Of a DNA stretch of 50,468 bases, positions 43,723 through 50,468 are shown one piece after another. Under the pieces are notes generated by a model. It did not search any database, had not been told where the DNA came from, and saw only the letters and a list, made by a program, of their open reading frames with translations. Location: the NCBI GenBank assembly GCA_029251005.1, contig JAQXEE010000023.1, positions 1 to 50,468 on the forward strand. The letters run 5' to 3'. The DNA is from Flavobacteriales bacterium. Its GTDB lineage: Bacteria > Bacteroidota > Bacteroidia > Flavobacteriales_C > GCA-002722245. Made by a program: the position numbers and the translations under genes. Positions within the stretch are counted from its first letter, which is position 1. Every line of letters begins with the position of its first letter.

Positions 43723-44589
43723 TTACTTTCCAAAATAATGGGTGTCGTCGTTCATAAAATAAGAAGCTGGGGCGTTTTCTGAGTCGGCATATCCAACATC
43801 AAACAGACCTAAAAGAATAAATATCAATACTAAAGGCGCTAATTTTTTCGCCCATTTTAGCATTATATTTTTTGATTTAGCATTGGTTAAATCTGGAATT
43901 GTACGAGTTACTTCATCATCAAAAAAGATGTAAAAGATGTAAAGTGCTCCGGCAATAAGAAATATAATTCCGTAAGAGTATAAAAAATTAGTTCCTAAAA
44001 ATTGATGACTTAAATCAAAATGAATCTTTTGTGGTAAATGATCCGCTCTTGAATGTTTGGTGATGATTTGATAATAATATTTCCCAGAATCTGTTATATC
44101 AATATCATAACGCATATGGAACTCTGAATATGTACCATCTAAATCCCTTTCGTAAAAAAGATCTTTACTTGCGCCACAAATAAAATTCTTGTTTTCGTCT
44201 AAAATTAATGCAGTTACTGAACACCACTTATTATTAGTTCGGGGTAAATTATATTGTAGGGAGAGACTCTGTAATTCGGAAGAATTTGCTTCAATCGGAC
44301 CAATAAGACCACCTTCGTTCGAAATATCTCCAGAGATTATTGAAGGTGATGTGAAAGTGATTAAACTTTTTAATACGATTAGTGAAATTCCTAAAAGAAC
44401 TATAACTACTGCAATTGGGACGTTTTGCTCTCTGAAGGCTATTGTTTTCTGTTTTAAATTTTTTCTAATCTCTTTTCTTTTACTGTTGTCTTTTATTGCT
44501 CGTTCAGAATTGTTTTCTCGAACACTAGTTGCCATCGCTTCTCTAGCACGTCGTCTTTTTATGACTTCTTCTTGTCCTTTCGTTAACAT
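43723..44589 (-). CDS. Membrane protein with an extracytoplasmic domain, unknown function
   Basis: The 288-residue protein has a basic, helical N-terminus rich in K, R and E (residues 1-55). It has a first helix near 57-77, an exported domain of about 120 residues with alternating strands (LSLQYNLPRTNNKW, YDIDITDSGKYYY), and two further helices near 202-220 and 247-264. I cannot assign a family. The similar placement next to DUF350 and PspA genes hints at a subunit of the membrane-stress complex. It follows speD by 7 bases and precedes the aminopropyltransferase by 3. Confidence 0.7.
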   Translation of the reverse strand: MLTKGQEEVIKRRRAREAMATSVRENNSERAIKDNSKRKEIRKNLKQKTIAFREQNVPIAVVIVLLGISLIVLKSLITFTSPSIISGDISNEGGLIGPIEANSSELQSLSLQYNLPRTNNKWCSVTALILDENKNFICGASKDLFYERDLDGTYSEFHMRYDIDITDSGKYYYQIITKHSRADHLPQKIHFDLSHQFLGTNFLYSYGIIFLIAGALYIFYIFFDDEVTRTIPDLTNAKSKNIMLKWAKKLAPLVLIFILLGLFDVGYADSENAPASYFMNDDTHYFGK

Positions 44590-44596
44590 TTTAGGT

Positions 44597-44965
44597 TTAG
44601 ACTTCTGAAGGTTGATTAACTACATTTTCACCACGTTTGATGACCTGATGCTTAAAAACCTTGCAACCAAACTTTTCTTTCAAGTAGACTAAAGCTTTGT
44701 CATAATCCATGTATTCCGAGCAGGTAAACATATCTACAGCAGCGTAATTATGTTCTGGCCAGGTGTGAATTGCAAAATGGCTTTCCTCGATAACAACAAC
44801 TCCCGAAACACCTTGTGGAGCAAACTTATGAAATACTGATTTTACAATTGTAGCCCCAGCTATTTTCGCGGATTCATTTAAATGTTTTTCAACGTATTCA
44901 ATATTATCGATACTGCTTCTCGAACATTGTTCAAATTCAGCAATTATGTGCCAACCTAGTGTCAT
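44597..44965 (-). CDS. speD: S-adenosylmethionine decarboxylase proenzyme
   Basis: The 122-residue protein has the self-cleavage site EESHF with Ser-62, which becomes the pyruvoyl group. His-67 is in HTWPE and Cys-82 in FTCSEY, giving the complete class 1 SpeD set of residues. It produces decarboxylated SAM, the aminopropyl donor. Its ATG directly follows the TAA of the DUF350 gene (TAAATG), so expression is coupled. Having speD inside a PspA/DUF350 operon and next to a membrane aminopropyltransferase indicates a dedicated pathway separate from general polyamine synthesis. Confidence 0.94.
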   Translation of the reverse strand: MTLGWHIIAEFEQCSRSSIDNIEYVEKHLNESAKIAGATIVKSVFHKFAPQGVSGVVVIEESHFAIHTWPEHNYAAVDMFTCSEYMDYDKALVYLKEKFGCKVFKHQVIKRGENVVNQPSEV

Positions 44966-45817
44966 TTAGAAACACCAAGTAATTAGTAAAGCAACAGATA
45001 TGTAAGCCATCGCTTCAATTAAACCGGCACCAATATTTGGCTTTACTTGCCCAACTAATTCATCCTTTAAACTGTATCCAGAAAGTACAAATTTACCAGT
45101 GATTAATCGTGCAATTGGAATAAGGATAAATCCAATCACTATAAGCGATATAATAGAAGTAATTGCTTCAGAAAATAATTCGAAATGTATAGAAACTGCG
45201 TTTGAAACTATAATTGAGATAGCGATAATAGATCCAGAGTAACCAACACCTACTGCAACATTATCCTTTTCAATTTCAGTATGAATATCGTACGGAGTAA
45301 TAATATTATAAAGGATTGATGAAAGAATCAAAGCAACTTGAGCAATTCCCCAGTAGGCTAAAATCATTAAATTACTATCAGCACCTTTACTTGCACCCAA
45401 AATAATTAACCCTGTTGAAATATAGTTTGCAGCTTCAATAATACCTGTACCAGCATTTTGATCTTCTAAGATCTCCTTTTTGATTTTAAACTTGCTAAAA
45501 ATGATGAACTCATTAATAACAGTAGTAATGTTTAATAATAATATCGCTCCTAAACCATAAATTGCAATTGCGATTAAATCGGCTTGTAACGAAACATGTT
45601 CTCCTAAAAGAGCACTTCCAATAGCCATTACTAATCCAACAAAATATCCAACGTATGAAAAGGAAAAAGCTAAATTGTCTTTTTCTAATAGTTCATTAAT
45701 TGTGTTCAGTTTTGGGTGGAATAATTTATAAATTACTTTCCCTATAAAAACCAATATTAAACTCGCTAGGAAATAAAGGCTTGAGTTTCCAATCTCTTCA
45801 AAATTTATATGTTCCAT
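44966..45817 (-). CDS. DUF350-family membrane protein with two repeats (YjfL-like)
   Basis: The 283-residue protein has about eight helices arranged as two similar halves. Matching blocks are GIIEAANYISTGLIILGA and GLIEAMAYISVALLI, and YVGYFVGLVMAIGSA is matched by GVGYSGSIIAISIIV. This duplicated DUF350 layout corresponds to E. coli YjfL-type proteins. Its function is unknown, but DUF350 genes recur beside PspA-family and YjfI/YjfK-like genes, as here. It follows the lipoprotein gene by 2 bases and abuts speD with no gap. Confidence 0.85.
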   Translation of the reverse strand: MEHINFEEIGNSSLYFLASLILVFIGKVIYKLFHPKLNTINELLEKDNLAFSFSYVGYFVGLVMAIGSALLGEHVSLQADLIAIAIYGLGAILLLNITTVINEFIIFSKFKIKKEILEDQNAGTGIIEAANYISTGLIILGASKGADSNLMILAYWGIAQVALILSSILYNIITPYDIHTEIEKDNVAVGVGYSGSIIAISIIVSNAVSIHFELFSEAITSIISLIVIGFILIPIARLITGKFVLSGYSLKDELVGQVKPNIGAGLIEAMAYISVALLITWCF

Positions 45818-45819
45818 AA

Positions 45820-46512
45820 TTATTTTCCGTATCCAAATCCACTACCTCTCCCACTTCTTCGGGAGGAGCTAGATCTTCGGGATGAATTCCAATTTGTATT
45901 TCTTGCTTTTCGTTGGTAAAAATCTGGTCTGTTTTTTTGGGTGACTTTACTACTTGTTCCGTAATAATTTCCACCTTGATAACCTGACCCATAAAATGAA
46001 CGATTAGTTCCATAGTAACTACCATAGTAACTGCGATGCATTCCATAATAAGCAGGGTGGTAACCTAAGCCAAAAACACTCCTTAAAAACATGTAACGAC
46101 CGTAAAACACCCAAATACTTTGGTCTCCATTTCCTTGCCAGTGGCCGTATCGCGAATTACCTATGTAGTTGTCATAACCAGCAGGTATAGCAGCTTTAGT
46201 GACTTTTCCAGTGCTATCTTTTGATACAATTTGCATCCCAAGATTATTTTCATTTTTCTTAAAAAATTCGTAGCTAACAGGTAGAAATTTCGTTTTACTT
46301 TGTGTGATTTTGTCAGATTTAGAAACTTTAACAACCGAATATTTATGATAATGCCCATCGTTTTTAGCGTCCATGTCATCCAGAATGATCGTATATGACT
46401 TCTCATTACTCATACTCTTAATCATCAGATTAACAGGGTTTTCAATGTAGTGGTCTTGCCCATTACATCCAGCAAAAAGTAGCACAATTAAGACAAAAAA
46501 TATTTTTTTCAT
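45820..46512 (-). CDS. Low-complexity lipoprotein of the PspA-like operon
   Basis: From the ATG at 46512 the protein has 230 residues and starts MKKIFFVLIVLLFAGCNG with a lipobox (FAGC, cysteine 16). The middle is ordinary. The C-terminal about 70 residues are rich in Tyr, Gly, Ser and Arg, with repeated YYG, SFYGSG and SSRRSG units, which suggests a disordered, possibly membrane- or polymer-contacting tail. The reading frame extends to 46599, but the lipoprotein start is decisive. It occupies the place of YjfM-type secreted proteins in the E. coli cluster, but I cannot show homology. It follows the DUF4178 gene by 4 bases. Confidence 0.72.
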   Translation of the reverse strand: MKKIFFVLIVLLFAGCNGQDHYIENPVNLMIKSMSNEKSYTIILDDMDAKNDGHYHKYSVVKVSKSDKITQSKTKFLPVSYEFFKKNENNLGMQIVSKDSTGKVTKAAIPAGYDNYIGNSRYGHWQGNGDQSIWVFYGRYMFLRSVFGLGYHPAYYGMHRSYYGSYYGTNRSFYGSGYQGGNYYGTSSKVTQKNRPDFYQRKARNTNWNSSRRSSSSRRSGRGSGFGYGK

Positions 46513-46516
46513 GAAA

Positions 46517-47053
46517 TTATTTCTCTGGTGAAGATAGGAAATTTGAGAATTCAAATTCTTTAACATATCTACCGTGCACTCCGTCAATTTCAGTTTCACT
46601 CCAACGGTTAAGAGATATGAATTCGGATTCGTCGCCGTTGTTAAATACCCAATTCACGAATTTAGACCAATCGTCGTCGTCATTTACACTTTTACAGTGT
46701 CCTAAAAACTCGTCGGATAAAAAGTATTCAACGCCTTTGTAAACTATTTTTTTTGGTGGAGAGTCTGTTTCTACAATGGTTTGTTTTACATCTCTACCCA
46801 AATCAAACATTTTAATTTCTGAGCTTACATCCAACTTTAAAGTTGGAGATGTATTAACGTGTAAAAATGAAGATACACTACCATTCTCAATAGTGTATTC
46901 AAAGGAAAATTGATTATTCCCCCAATCGTATTCAGTTTTATCTTTAACAATCCAAGATTGAAGGTCGTATTCTAAAATGCAACCGACACTCAAATTTCGA
47001 ATAGATAAATCAACTATTTTTTTTTCTTTTTTGAAAAAATCAAAAAGTCCCAT
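46517..47053 (-). CDS. DUF4178-family protein
   Basis: The protein has 178 residues from the ATG at 47053 (MGLFDFFKKEKK), a start chosen because amphipathic GLFDFFKKEK openings are usual for this family. The body has DLSIRNLSVGCILEYDLQSW and WIVKDKTEYDWGN segments, then a beta-rich C-terminus ending in GRYVKEFEF, as in DUF4178 proteins. It is soluble and probably membrane-peripheral through its amphipathic start. It corresponds in position to YjfK of the E. coli cluster. Its 5' end overlaps the candidate 50-residue membrane ORF, and it precedes the lipoprotein by 4 bases. Confidence 0.78.
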   Translation of the reverse strand: MGLFDFFKKEKKIVDLSIRNLSVGCILEYDLQSWIVKDKTEYDWGNNQFSFEYTIENGSVSSFLHVNTSPTLKLDVSSEIKMFDLGRDVKQTIVETDSPPKKIVYKGVEYFLSDEFLGHCKSVNDDDDWSKFVNWVFNNGDESEFISLNRWSETEIDGVHGRYVKEFEFSNFLSSPEK

Positions 47054-47166
47054 ATTAAAGATTGTTTTCCAATAAAACACCCCACAATTAAACCAATAAA
47101 AAGAGCACCAATTATAGTTCCAATTGTAAAAAAGTATCGAAGAAAAGACAGGGCGAGAATAAACAT
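47014..47166 (-). CDS. Candidate small membrane protein (50 residues) with glycine-zipper helix
   Basis: A short frame in the only large gap of the operon (47054-47210) encodes 50 residues. They consist of a hydrophobic core with glycines spaced G16, G20, G25, G29 and G33, a pattern seen in oligomerising membrane helices. A lysine-rich tail (FSKKKKK) follows. It ends in a TAG at 47014 and overlaps the DUF4178 start by 40 bases in another frame. All other junctions in the operon are tight, so a real small gene is attractive. No RBS supports it, and the lysine tail arises from the DUF4178 coding sequence read in another frame, so chance is a fair alternative. Confidence 0.4.
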   Translation of the reverse strand: MFILALSFLRYFFTIGTIIGALFIGLIVGCFIGKQSLIWDFLIFSKKKKK

Positions 47167-47210
47167 TCCCGCCACTGTAATTAATTTATGAATTGTTTTT
47201 ATAGACTAGA

Positions 47211-47909
47211 TTAATTATCTAGTCCCATTTTTTTCTTTAATTCATCTAAAGATGACGATGATGTTTCATCTTCTAAAACGGTATCAATTTCTTCATCGAT
47301 TGATTTAGACTCGTTTGCAATTTCACCGTAAGACTCAGCCAGAGCTTCTTCTTGCGCTACTTTTTCTTTCATTTTCTCTAACATAGAAACTGTTCCAGTT
47401 GAGTCAATTTGAGAAAGCTGTTTGTTTAGTTTAGCTGTAGCAGTACTCACTTTTACTCTAGCTTTTAACGTCTTTAATTCGTTTTCCCACTTGCTAACGT
47501 TCGATCTTATTTTTTTAACATTTTGATCTAATTGAGAGGTCGAAGATTCGAATTTTTGAAGTTCACTTTTTACTCTTTCTAAAGATTCAAGATTTTCATC
47601 CTTTCTTCTAAGAGCTTCACTTGCTAACCGATCAGCTTCTTCAGGAGCAATCGACCCTGATTGTGCTTTTTTTAGAATAAGCATTGCTTTTCTTTCGTAA
47701 TCTTTGGCTACCTCTTGATGCTTTTTAATATCACCACGAGATCTTATTTCCATTGCTTTAACTTCCGCTAAAGCCTGAAGGCTTTTATCAAGATCCGTCT
47801 TCATGTCTCTAATCCCTTGTTCCGTTAATTTGATTGGGTCTTCTAATTTATCGATTACAGAATGCGCTTCTGCTTGACCAATTTTGAATAATCTTTTGAA
47901 AATGCTCAT
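47211..47909 (-). CDS. PspA/IM30-family membrane-stress protein
   Basis: The 232-residue protein begins MSIFKRLFKIGQAEAHSVID, the amphipathic N-terminal helix that binds membranes in PspA/Vipp1 proteins. LEDPIKLTEQGIRDMKTDLD follows, matching the conserved start of the coiled coil. About residues 25-195 form a long helical hairpin rich in K, E and A, and the final helix (EIDTVLEDETSSSSLDELKKKMG) is acidic. ESCRT-III-like PspA proteins polymerise on damaged membranes. It is the second gene of the operon, 12 bases after the YjfI-like gene, and corresponds to E. coli YjfJ. Confidence 0.93.
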   Translation of the reverse strand: MSIFKRLFKIGQAEAHSVIDKLEDPIKLTEQGIRDMKTDLDKSLQALAEVKAMEIRSRGDIKKHQEVAKDYERKAMLILKKAQSGSIAPEEADRLASEALRRKDENLESLERVKSELQKFESSTSQLDQNVKKIRSNVSKWENELKTLKARVKVSTATAKLNKQLSQIDSTGTVSMLEKMKEKVAQEEALAESYGEIANESKSIDEEIDTVLEDETSSSSLDELKKKMGLDN

Positions 47910-47921
47910 AATAGTATAGTT

Positions 47922-48317
47922 TTAGTTTTTTGAAAATTTGATTAATTCTTCTGAATATTCACTTAATAATAAGCTAAGTGAGTTAATAGAGCCTTCTAGT
48001 TCGTTTAGGTCTAAACTTTCTAATTGAAGCGTATCTCTAAAAATAACTTTGTCGCCTGTTTCATTTAAAACAAATGCTCCATGTACGATGTCTCTATTCT
48101 TTTTTAATAATTCCTTAAATATACTGCCATTTCCTTTCGGAACATCAAACATGTTTTGTTCCATGATTAAAATTGGGTCAGCACATCCAAACACTAAATT
48201 ATAAATCCCCGCCCTTTCGTCATTAATTACAAGAAGTTGGTTTTCATCATCCTGAATGGAAATGTCGTGGCCTAATTCCACGAGATATGTTTTTACTTTT
48301 TCGAAATTGTTTTTCAT
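47922..48317 (-). CDS. YjfI-like DUF2170 protein
   Basis: The 131-residue soluble protein has an alpha/beta pattern with CADPILIMEQNMF in the centre and GAFVLNETGDKVIFRDTLQLESLDLNEL in the C-terminal half. DUF2170/YjfI proteins have similar length and layout, and the neighbour order (YjfI, then PspA/YjfJ) matches E. coli. It has no signal or membrane segment. It is the first gene of a 10-11 gene operon; a -7-like TACATTTA (48344-48351) lies 26 bases upstream of its ATG. Confidence 0.75.
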   Translation of the reverse strand: MKNNFEKVKTYLVELGHDISIQDDENQLLVINDERAGIYNLVFGCADPILIMEQNMFDVPKGNGSIFKELLKKNRDIVHGAFVLNETGDKVIFRDTLQLESLDLNELEGSINSLSLLLSEYSEELIKFSKN

Positions 48318-48437
48318 TTGCTTTTAGTATTGAGTTTCTTTTATAAATGTAAAAAAGTTTAAGACTAAAAATCGGCGTTTTTCTATCTTAAATTTTATTT
48401 AGTACTAATATTACCACACAATAATAATAACTAAATG

Positions 48438-48468
48438 TCAATAATGCAAATAATATTTGCATCATTGA
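48438..48468. promoter_or_regulatory. 31-base near-perfect palindrome in the divergent intergenic region
   Basis: The core ATGCAAATA-A-TATTTGCAT (48444-48462) is perfect, and the flanks TCAAT/ATTGA extend it to 14 of 15 matched pairs. It lies in the 474-base gap (48318-48791) between the PspA-like operon and a surface-protein gene, about 121 bases upstream of the former. It could be an operator controlling either. The rest of the gap is AT-rich and shows no gene, apart from a 23-codon frame that I reject. Confidence 0.45.
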
Positions 48469-48791
48469 TGCTTTATTATATAAAAATCATTCATTTTGTT
48501 GTCTAGTAAGCTTTGATGCTAATAAAATTAGCTAAAAAGTATGCCTTCAAATTGATTTTAAGATTTGAATTCTAAATAGAATTAATTTCAAGAGAATTGT
48601 TTAATTTTAAATTAACTAAAGATTAGCCTTAATTCTATAGTTGACTTTTATGTGTTGATGTTATGTACATCTAAAATTGTAATACTAACTGCGGGATAGT
48701 AACTTTATTTAATTACGATTGTTTTGTGTTAATGAATAACTATTCGGTTTAGAAATTTACAAGCTCATAAACTTGAATAAACGAGATATAG

Positions 48792-50468
48792 ATGAATAAA
48801 ATAATAAATAGATTACCAATAAAAAAGATTGTTTTTGGAGCAGCTTTTTTATTGTCCATTAACAGCTTTCATTTGGTAGCTCAATCGTGTGTGACTTCAT
48901 CAAGAAATTCTTGGGAATGGCCCGGTCATAACAATTGGTTTTTAGCAACAGGTGGTACAGGTGGTATTAGTTACATGTTAGATCAAAAAAATCAATCTGT
49001 AACTTCTGTAATACAAACTGATCCATGTTATAATTGTGCTTGGGATGCTGCTACAACTAAAATAAGAGCCTATCAAGGTGTTGCTACTGCCAGTAATGAT
49101 AAGGGAGAATTAGTGTTTTTTACGAATGGGCGAAAAGCTTGGGACGCTGAAGGAAAATTAATCACAGATAAGATTTTATCAGGGAATGAATGTGGAAGCA
49201 CTGAGGATATGCAAAGTGCAGTTCATGGAGTCATGACTATGCGGCATCCTCTAACTCCTGAAAAGTACTATATAATTTCTATTGATGATATCGTTAGTCA
49301 AGGAACACCCAATGTTAATAATCAGAAAGGAACTTGTGGTAATGGAGTTACTTTTGCTCTAATTGATTCAAGCGGGGGGCTTGGGCACGCTTCAATACCT
49401 ATAGAGAGTAATATTTCATCAGGGAATCTTGGCGCATTTAGAACTACTGAAGATTTTGCTGCTACACTACATGCAAATGGGGTTGATATTTGGGTTACTT
49501 TTCATCCTTTATGGCAAACACATGTGGTTTCTTATTTGTTAACATGCGATGGTTTTGTAACTCCTCCTGTTGTTTCTGGAAATGGAAACGTGCCTTACGT
49601 TTCTATTTTTGAAGGTAATGGTGGGTTGGATTTTAGTCCGGATGGAAGTAGGCTCGCCTTAGGTGCAGAGATTAATTTATCCGGTTCAAATGTTGATTCA
49701 AAAGGAGGAACAGGCTCTGTTAATCTTTACGATTTTAATAATAAGACAGGTGAGATAACAAATAGAAAGGCTATTTATCATAAAAGTAATGGTACTCAAA
49801 ACTTTTATAACTTATTCTTCTCGGCAAGTGGGAATGAACTTCACTATGGAGGAAGTGGAGGAGGAGGGAAATATGATGTAAGTAGTAATGATGAGGCAAC
49901 TATATTAGCCTTAGGATCTCAAACTTCAAGTACTTTTAGTTCAGGAGATAAGTTTGCAGGTGGGGCTATGACTTATCAAGGAGTGCTTGAAACATCACAT
50001 CAAACTTTCGCAAAATATTCAGAGACATCTAGTAATATAAAGTGGTCATCAAACAATATTTACATACCCCCATTAGAAGAGCCGGATATCCAGGAAGTAG
50101 GTCCATTTTGCGATACTGTGCAAATAGTAGATTTACATACTAATTGGTTATGCTCTGGTGTAAGTGCTGAAGACACTTTGTATCAACGACATTTATATAA
50201 AGGTGATGGGATTGTAGATGATAAATTAGGTCATTTTAATCCAGCAGTTGCGGGTCCTGGAACCCATGAAATAGTATTTACATACTGTGGCGTTGATGAC
50301 ACAACTTACATTGAAGTAGTATTCTGTCCAGCCTGTAAAGTTGAAGTTAAAGAAGAACATCCTGAAATTTGTGTAGGAGAGAGTGTTCGTTTGGATACGA
50401 TGATAAATATTGCAAACGGAGAACGAATTTGGAGTATAGATTCATTTCCAACAACAGCTTCTCAAAGT
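48792..50468 (+). CDS. Large secreted surface protein, N-terminal part (3' truncated)
   Basis: The frame is open from ATG 48792 to the window edge, giving 559 residues with no stop. A signal peptide spans about residues 1-31, with an LSINSFHLVAQS cleavage region. The N-terminal part contains a GLDFSPDGSRLALGAE segment typical of a WD40-like propeller. Later, strand-rich cysteine-containing repeats such as FCDTVQIVDLHTNWLCSG and CVGESVRLD resemble PKD/Ig-like modules of flavobacterial gliding or T9SS cargo proteins. The C-terminus, where a sorting domain would lie, is outside the window. Surface attachment is inferred. It is divergent from the PspA-like operon. Confidence 0.8.
   Translation, partial: MNKIINRLPIKKIVFGAAFLLSINSFHLVAQSCVTSSRNSWEWPGHNNWFLATGGTGGISYMLDQKNQSVTSVIQTDPCYNCAWDAATTKIRAYQGVATASNDKGELVFFTNGRKAWDAEGKLITDKILSGNECGSTEDMQSAVHGVMTMRHPLTPEKYYIISIDDIVSQGTPNVNNQKGTCGNGVTFALIDSSGGLGHASIPIESNISSGNLGAFRTTEDFAATLHANGVDIWVTFHPLWQTHVVSYLLTCDGFVTPPVVSGNGNVPYVSIFEGNGGLDFSPDGSRLALGAEINLSGSNVDSKGGTGSVNLYDFNNKTGEITNRKAIYHKSNGTQNFYNLFFSASGNELHYGGSGGGGKYDVSSNDEATILALGSQTSSTFSSGDKFAGGAMTYQGVLETSHQTFAKYSETSSNIKWSSNNIYIPPLEEPDIQEVGPFCDTVQIVDLHTNWLCSGVSAEDTLYQRHLYKGDGIVDDKLGHFNPAVAGPGTHEIVFTYCGVDDTTYIEVVFCPACKVEVKEEHPEICVGESVRLDTMINIANGERIWSIDSFPTTASQS

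Noticed and set aside
44189-44608. 139-codon + strand frame
   Set aside because: Antisense to the 288-residue membrane protein and its junction with speD; no recognisable motif.
48435-48506. 23-codon hydrophobic frame
   Set aside because: It coincides with the 31-base palindrome and is too short, with no RBS or promoter at a suitable distance.
1-50468. Possible mobile elements or CRISPR
   Set aside because: No transposase, integrase, recombinase, cas gene or regularly spaced repeats were found in either strand.

Overview
The window looks like a chromosomal segment of a member of the Bacteroidota, most likely the order Flavobacteriales. The evidence is AT-rich DNA, promoters of the TAnnTTTG type, a protein with a C-terminal type IX secretion sorting domain (37718-38644), a large surface protein of flavobacterial style at the right edge, and the Bacteroidota-type N-succinyl/acetyl-ornithine carbamoyltransferase. 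I see no phage, insertion sequence, integrase or CRISPR array.

Region 1 (1-9.5 kb) is an exopolysaccharide/O-antigen locus. It has the tail of a flippase-like protein and a CapK-like adenylate-forming enzyme on the + strand. These converge on a - strand operon of Wza-like export protein, Wzz-like chain-length protein, polymerase/GT-C-like membrane protein and two GT4 glycosyltransferases. gmhA (heptose synthesis) is divergent. Region 2 (9.6-14.2 kb) has argB and argF' on the - strand, then an MsbA-type ABC exporter and a lipoprotein on the + strand. Region 3 (14.3-24.7 kb, - strand) is a second envelope-polysaccharide block: a dehydrogenase/Gfo-Idh fusion, a heparinase-like protein, a WbuB-like glycosyltransferase, a WecA/MraY-family initiating transferase, two tandem Wzi-like outer-membrane proteins and an ArgE-like deacylase coupled to the last of them. 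The three operons starting at 8643, 19649 and 24682 share the same -7 octamer, TATATTTG.

Region 4 (24.9-29.6 kb) holds a glutathione peroxidase, tRNA-Asn with its own promoter and terminator, a PfkB kinase/lipoprotein/thioredoxin-like/outer-membrane operon, and an arginase-family enzyme. Region 5 (29.7-34.9 kb) is a seven-gene operon led by a GbsR/MarR-like regulator. Two copies of a TTTCA-N8-TGAAA dyad lie before the first and second genes, which suggests autoregulation. Its enzymes (methyltransferase, DCC-family membrane protein, two SRPBCC proteins, DUF2071-like protein, NAD(P)-binding protein) suggest modification of a small lipophilic molecule, but the product is unknown. Region 6 (34.9-39.6 kb) has a DUF4837 lipoprotein, MltD, a T9SS cargo protein and an alpha/beta hydrolase.

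Region 7 (39.6-48.3 kb, - strand) is the most interesting block. It is a tightly packed operon that resembles the E. coli yjfIJKLMC membrane-stress cluster (YjfI/DUF2170, PspA/IM30, DUF4178, lipoprotein, DUF350). Here it is joined to S-adenosylmethionine decarboxylase, a membrane-anchored aminopropyltransferase, a histidine-rich membrane protein and a Tat-exported FAD lipoprotein. I also see a 50-residue glycine-zipper membrane ORF hidden in its only sizeable gap. The operon looks like a membrane-repair or envelope-polyamine system.

Four + strand genes (8891, 11555, 29709, 38777) have TAnnTTTG exactly 4 nt before an ATG or GTG start, which predicts leaderless or nearly leaderless transcripts. 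All functions are inferred from sequence reading alone; no database search was run.
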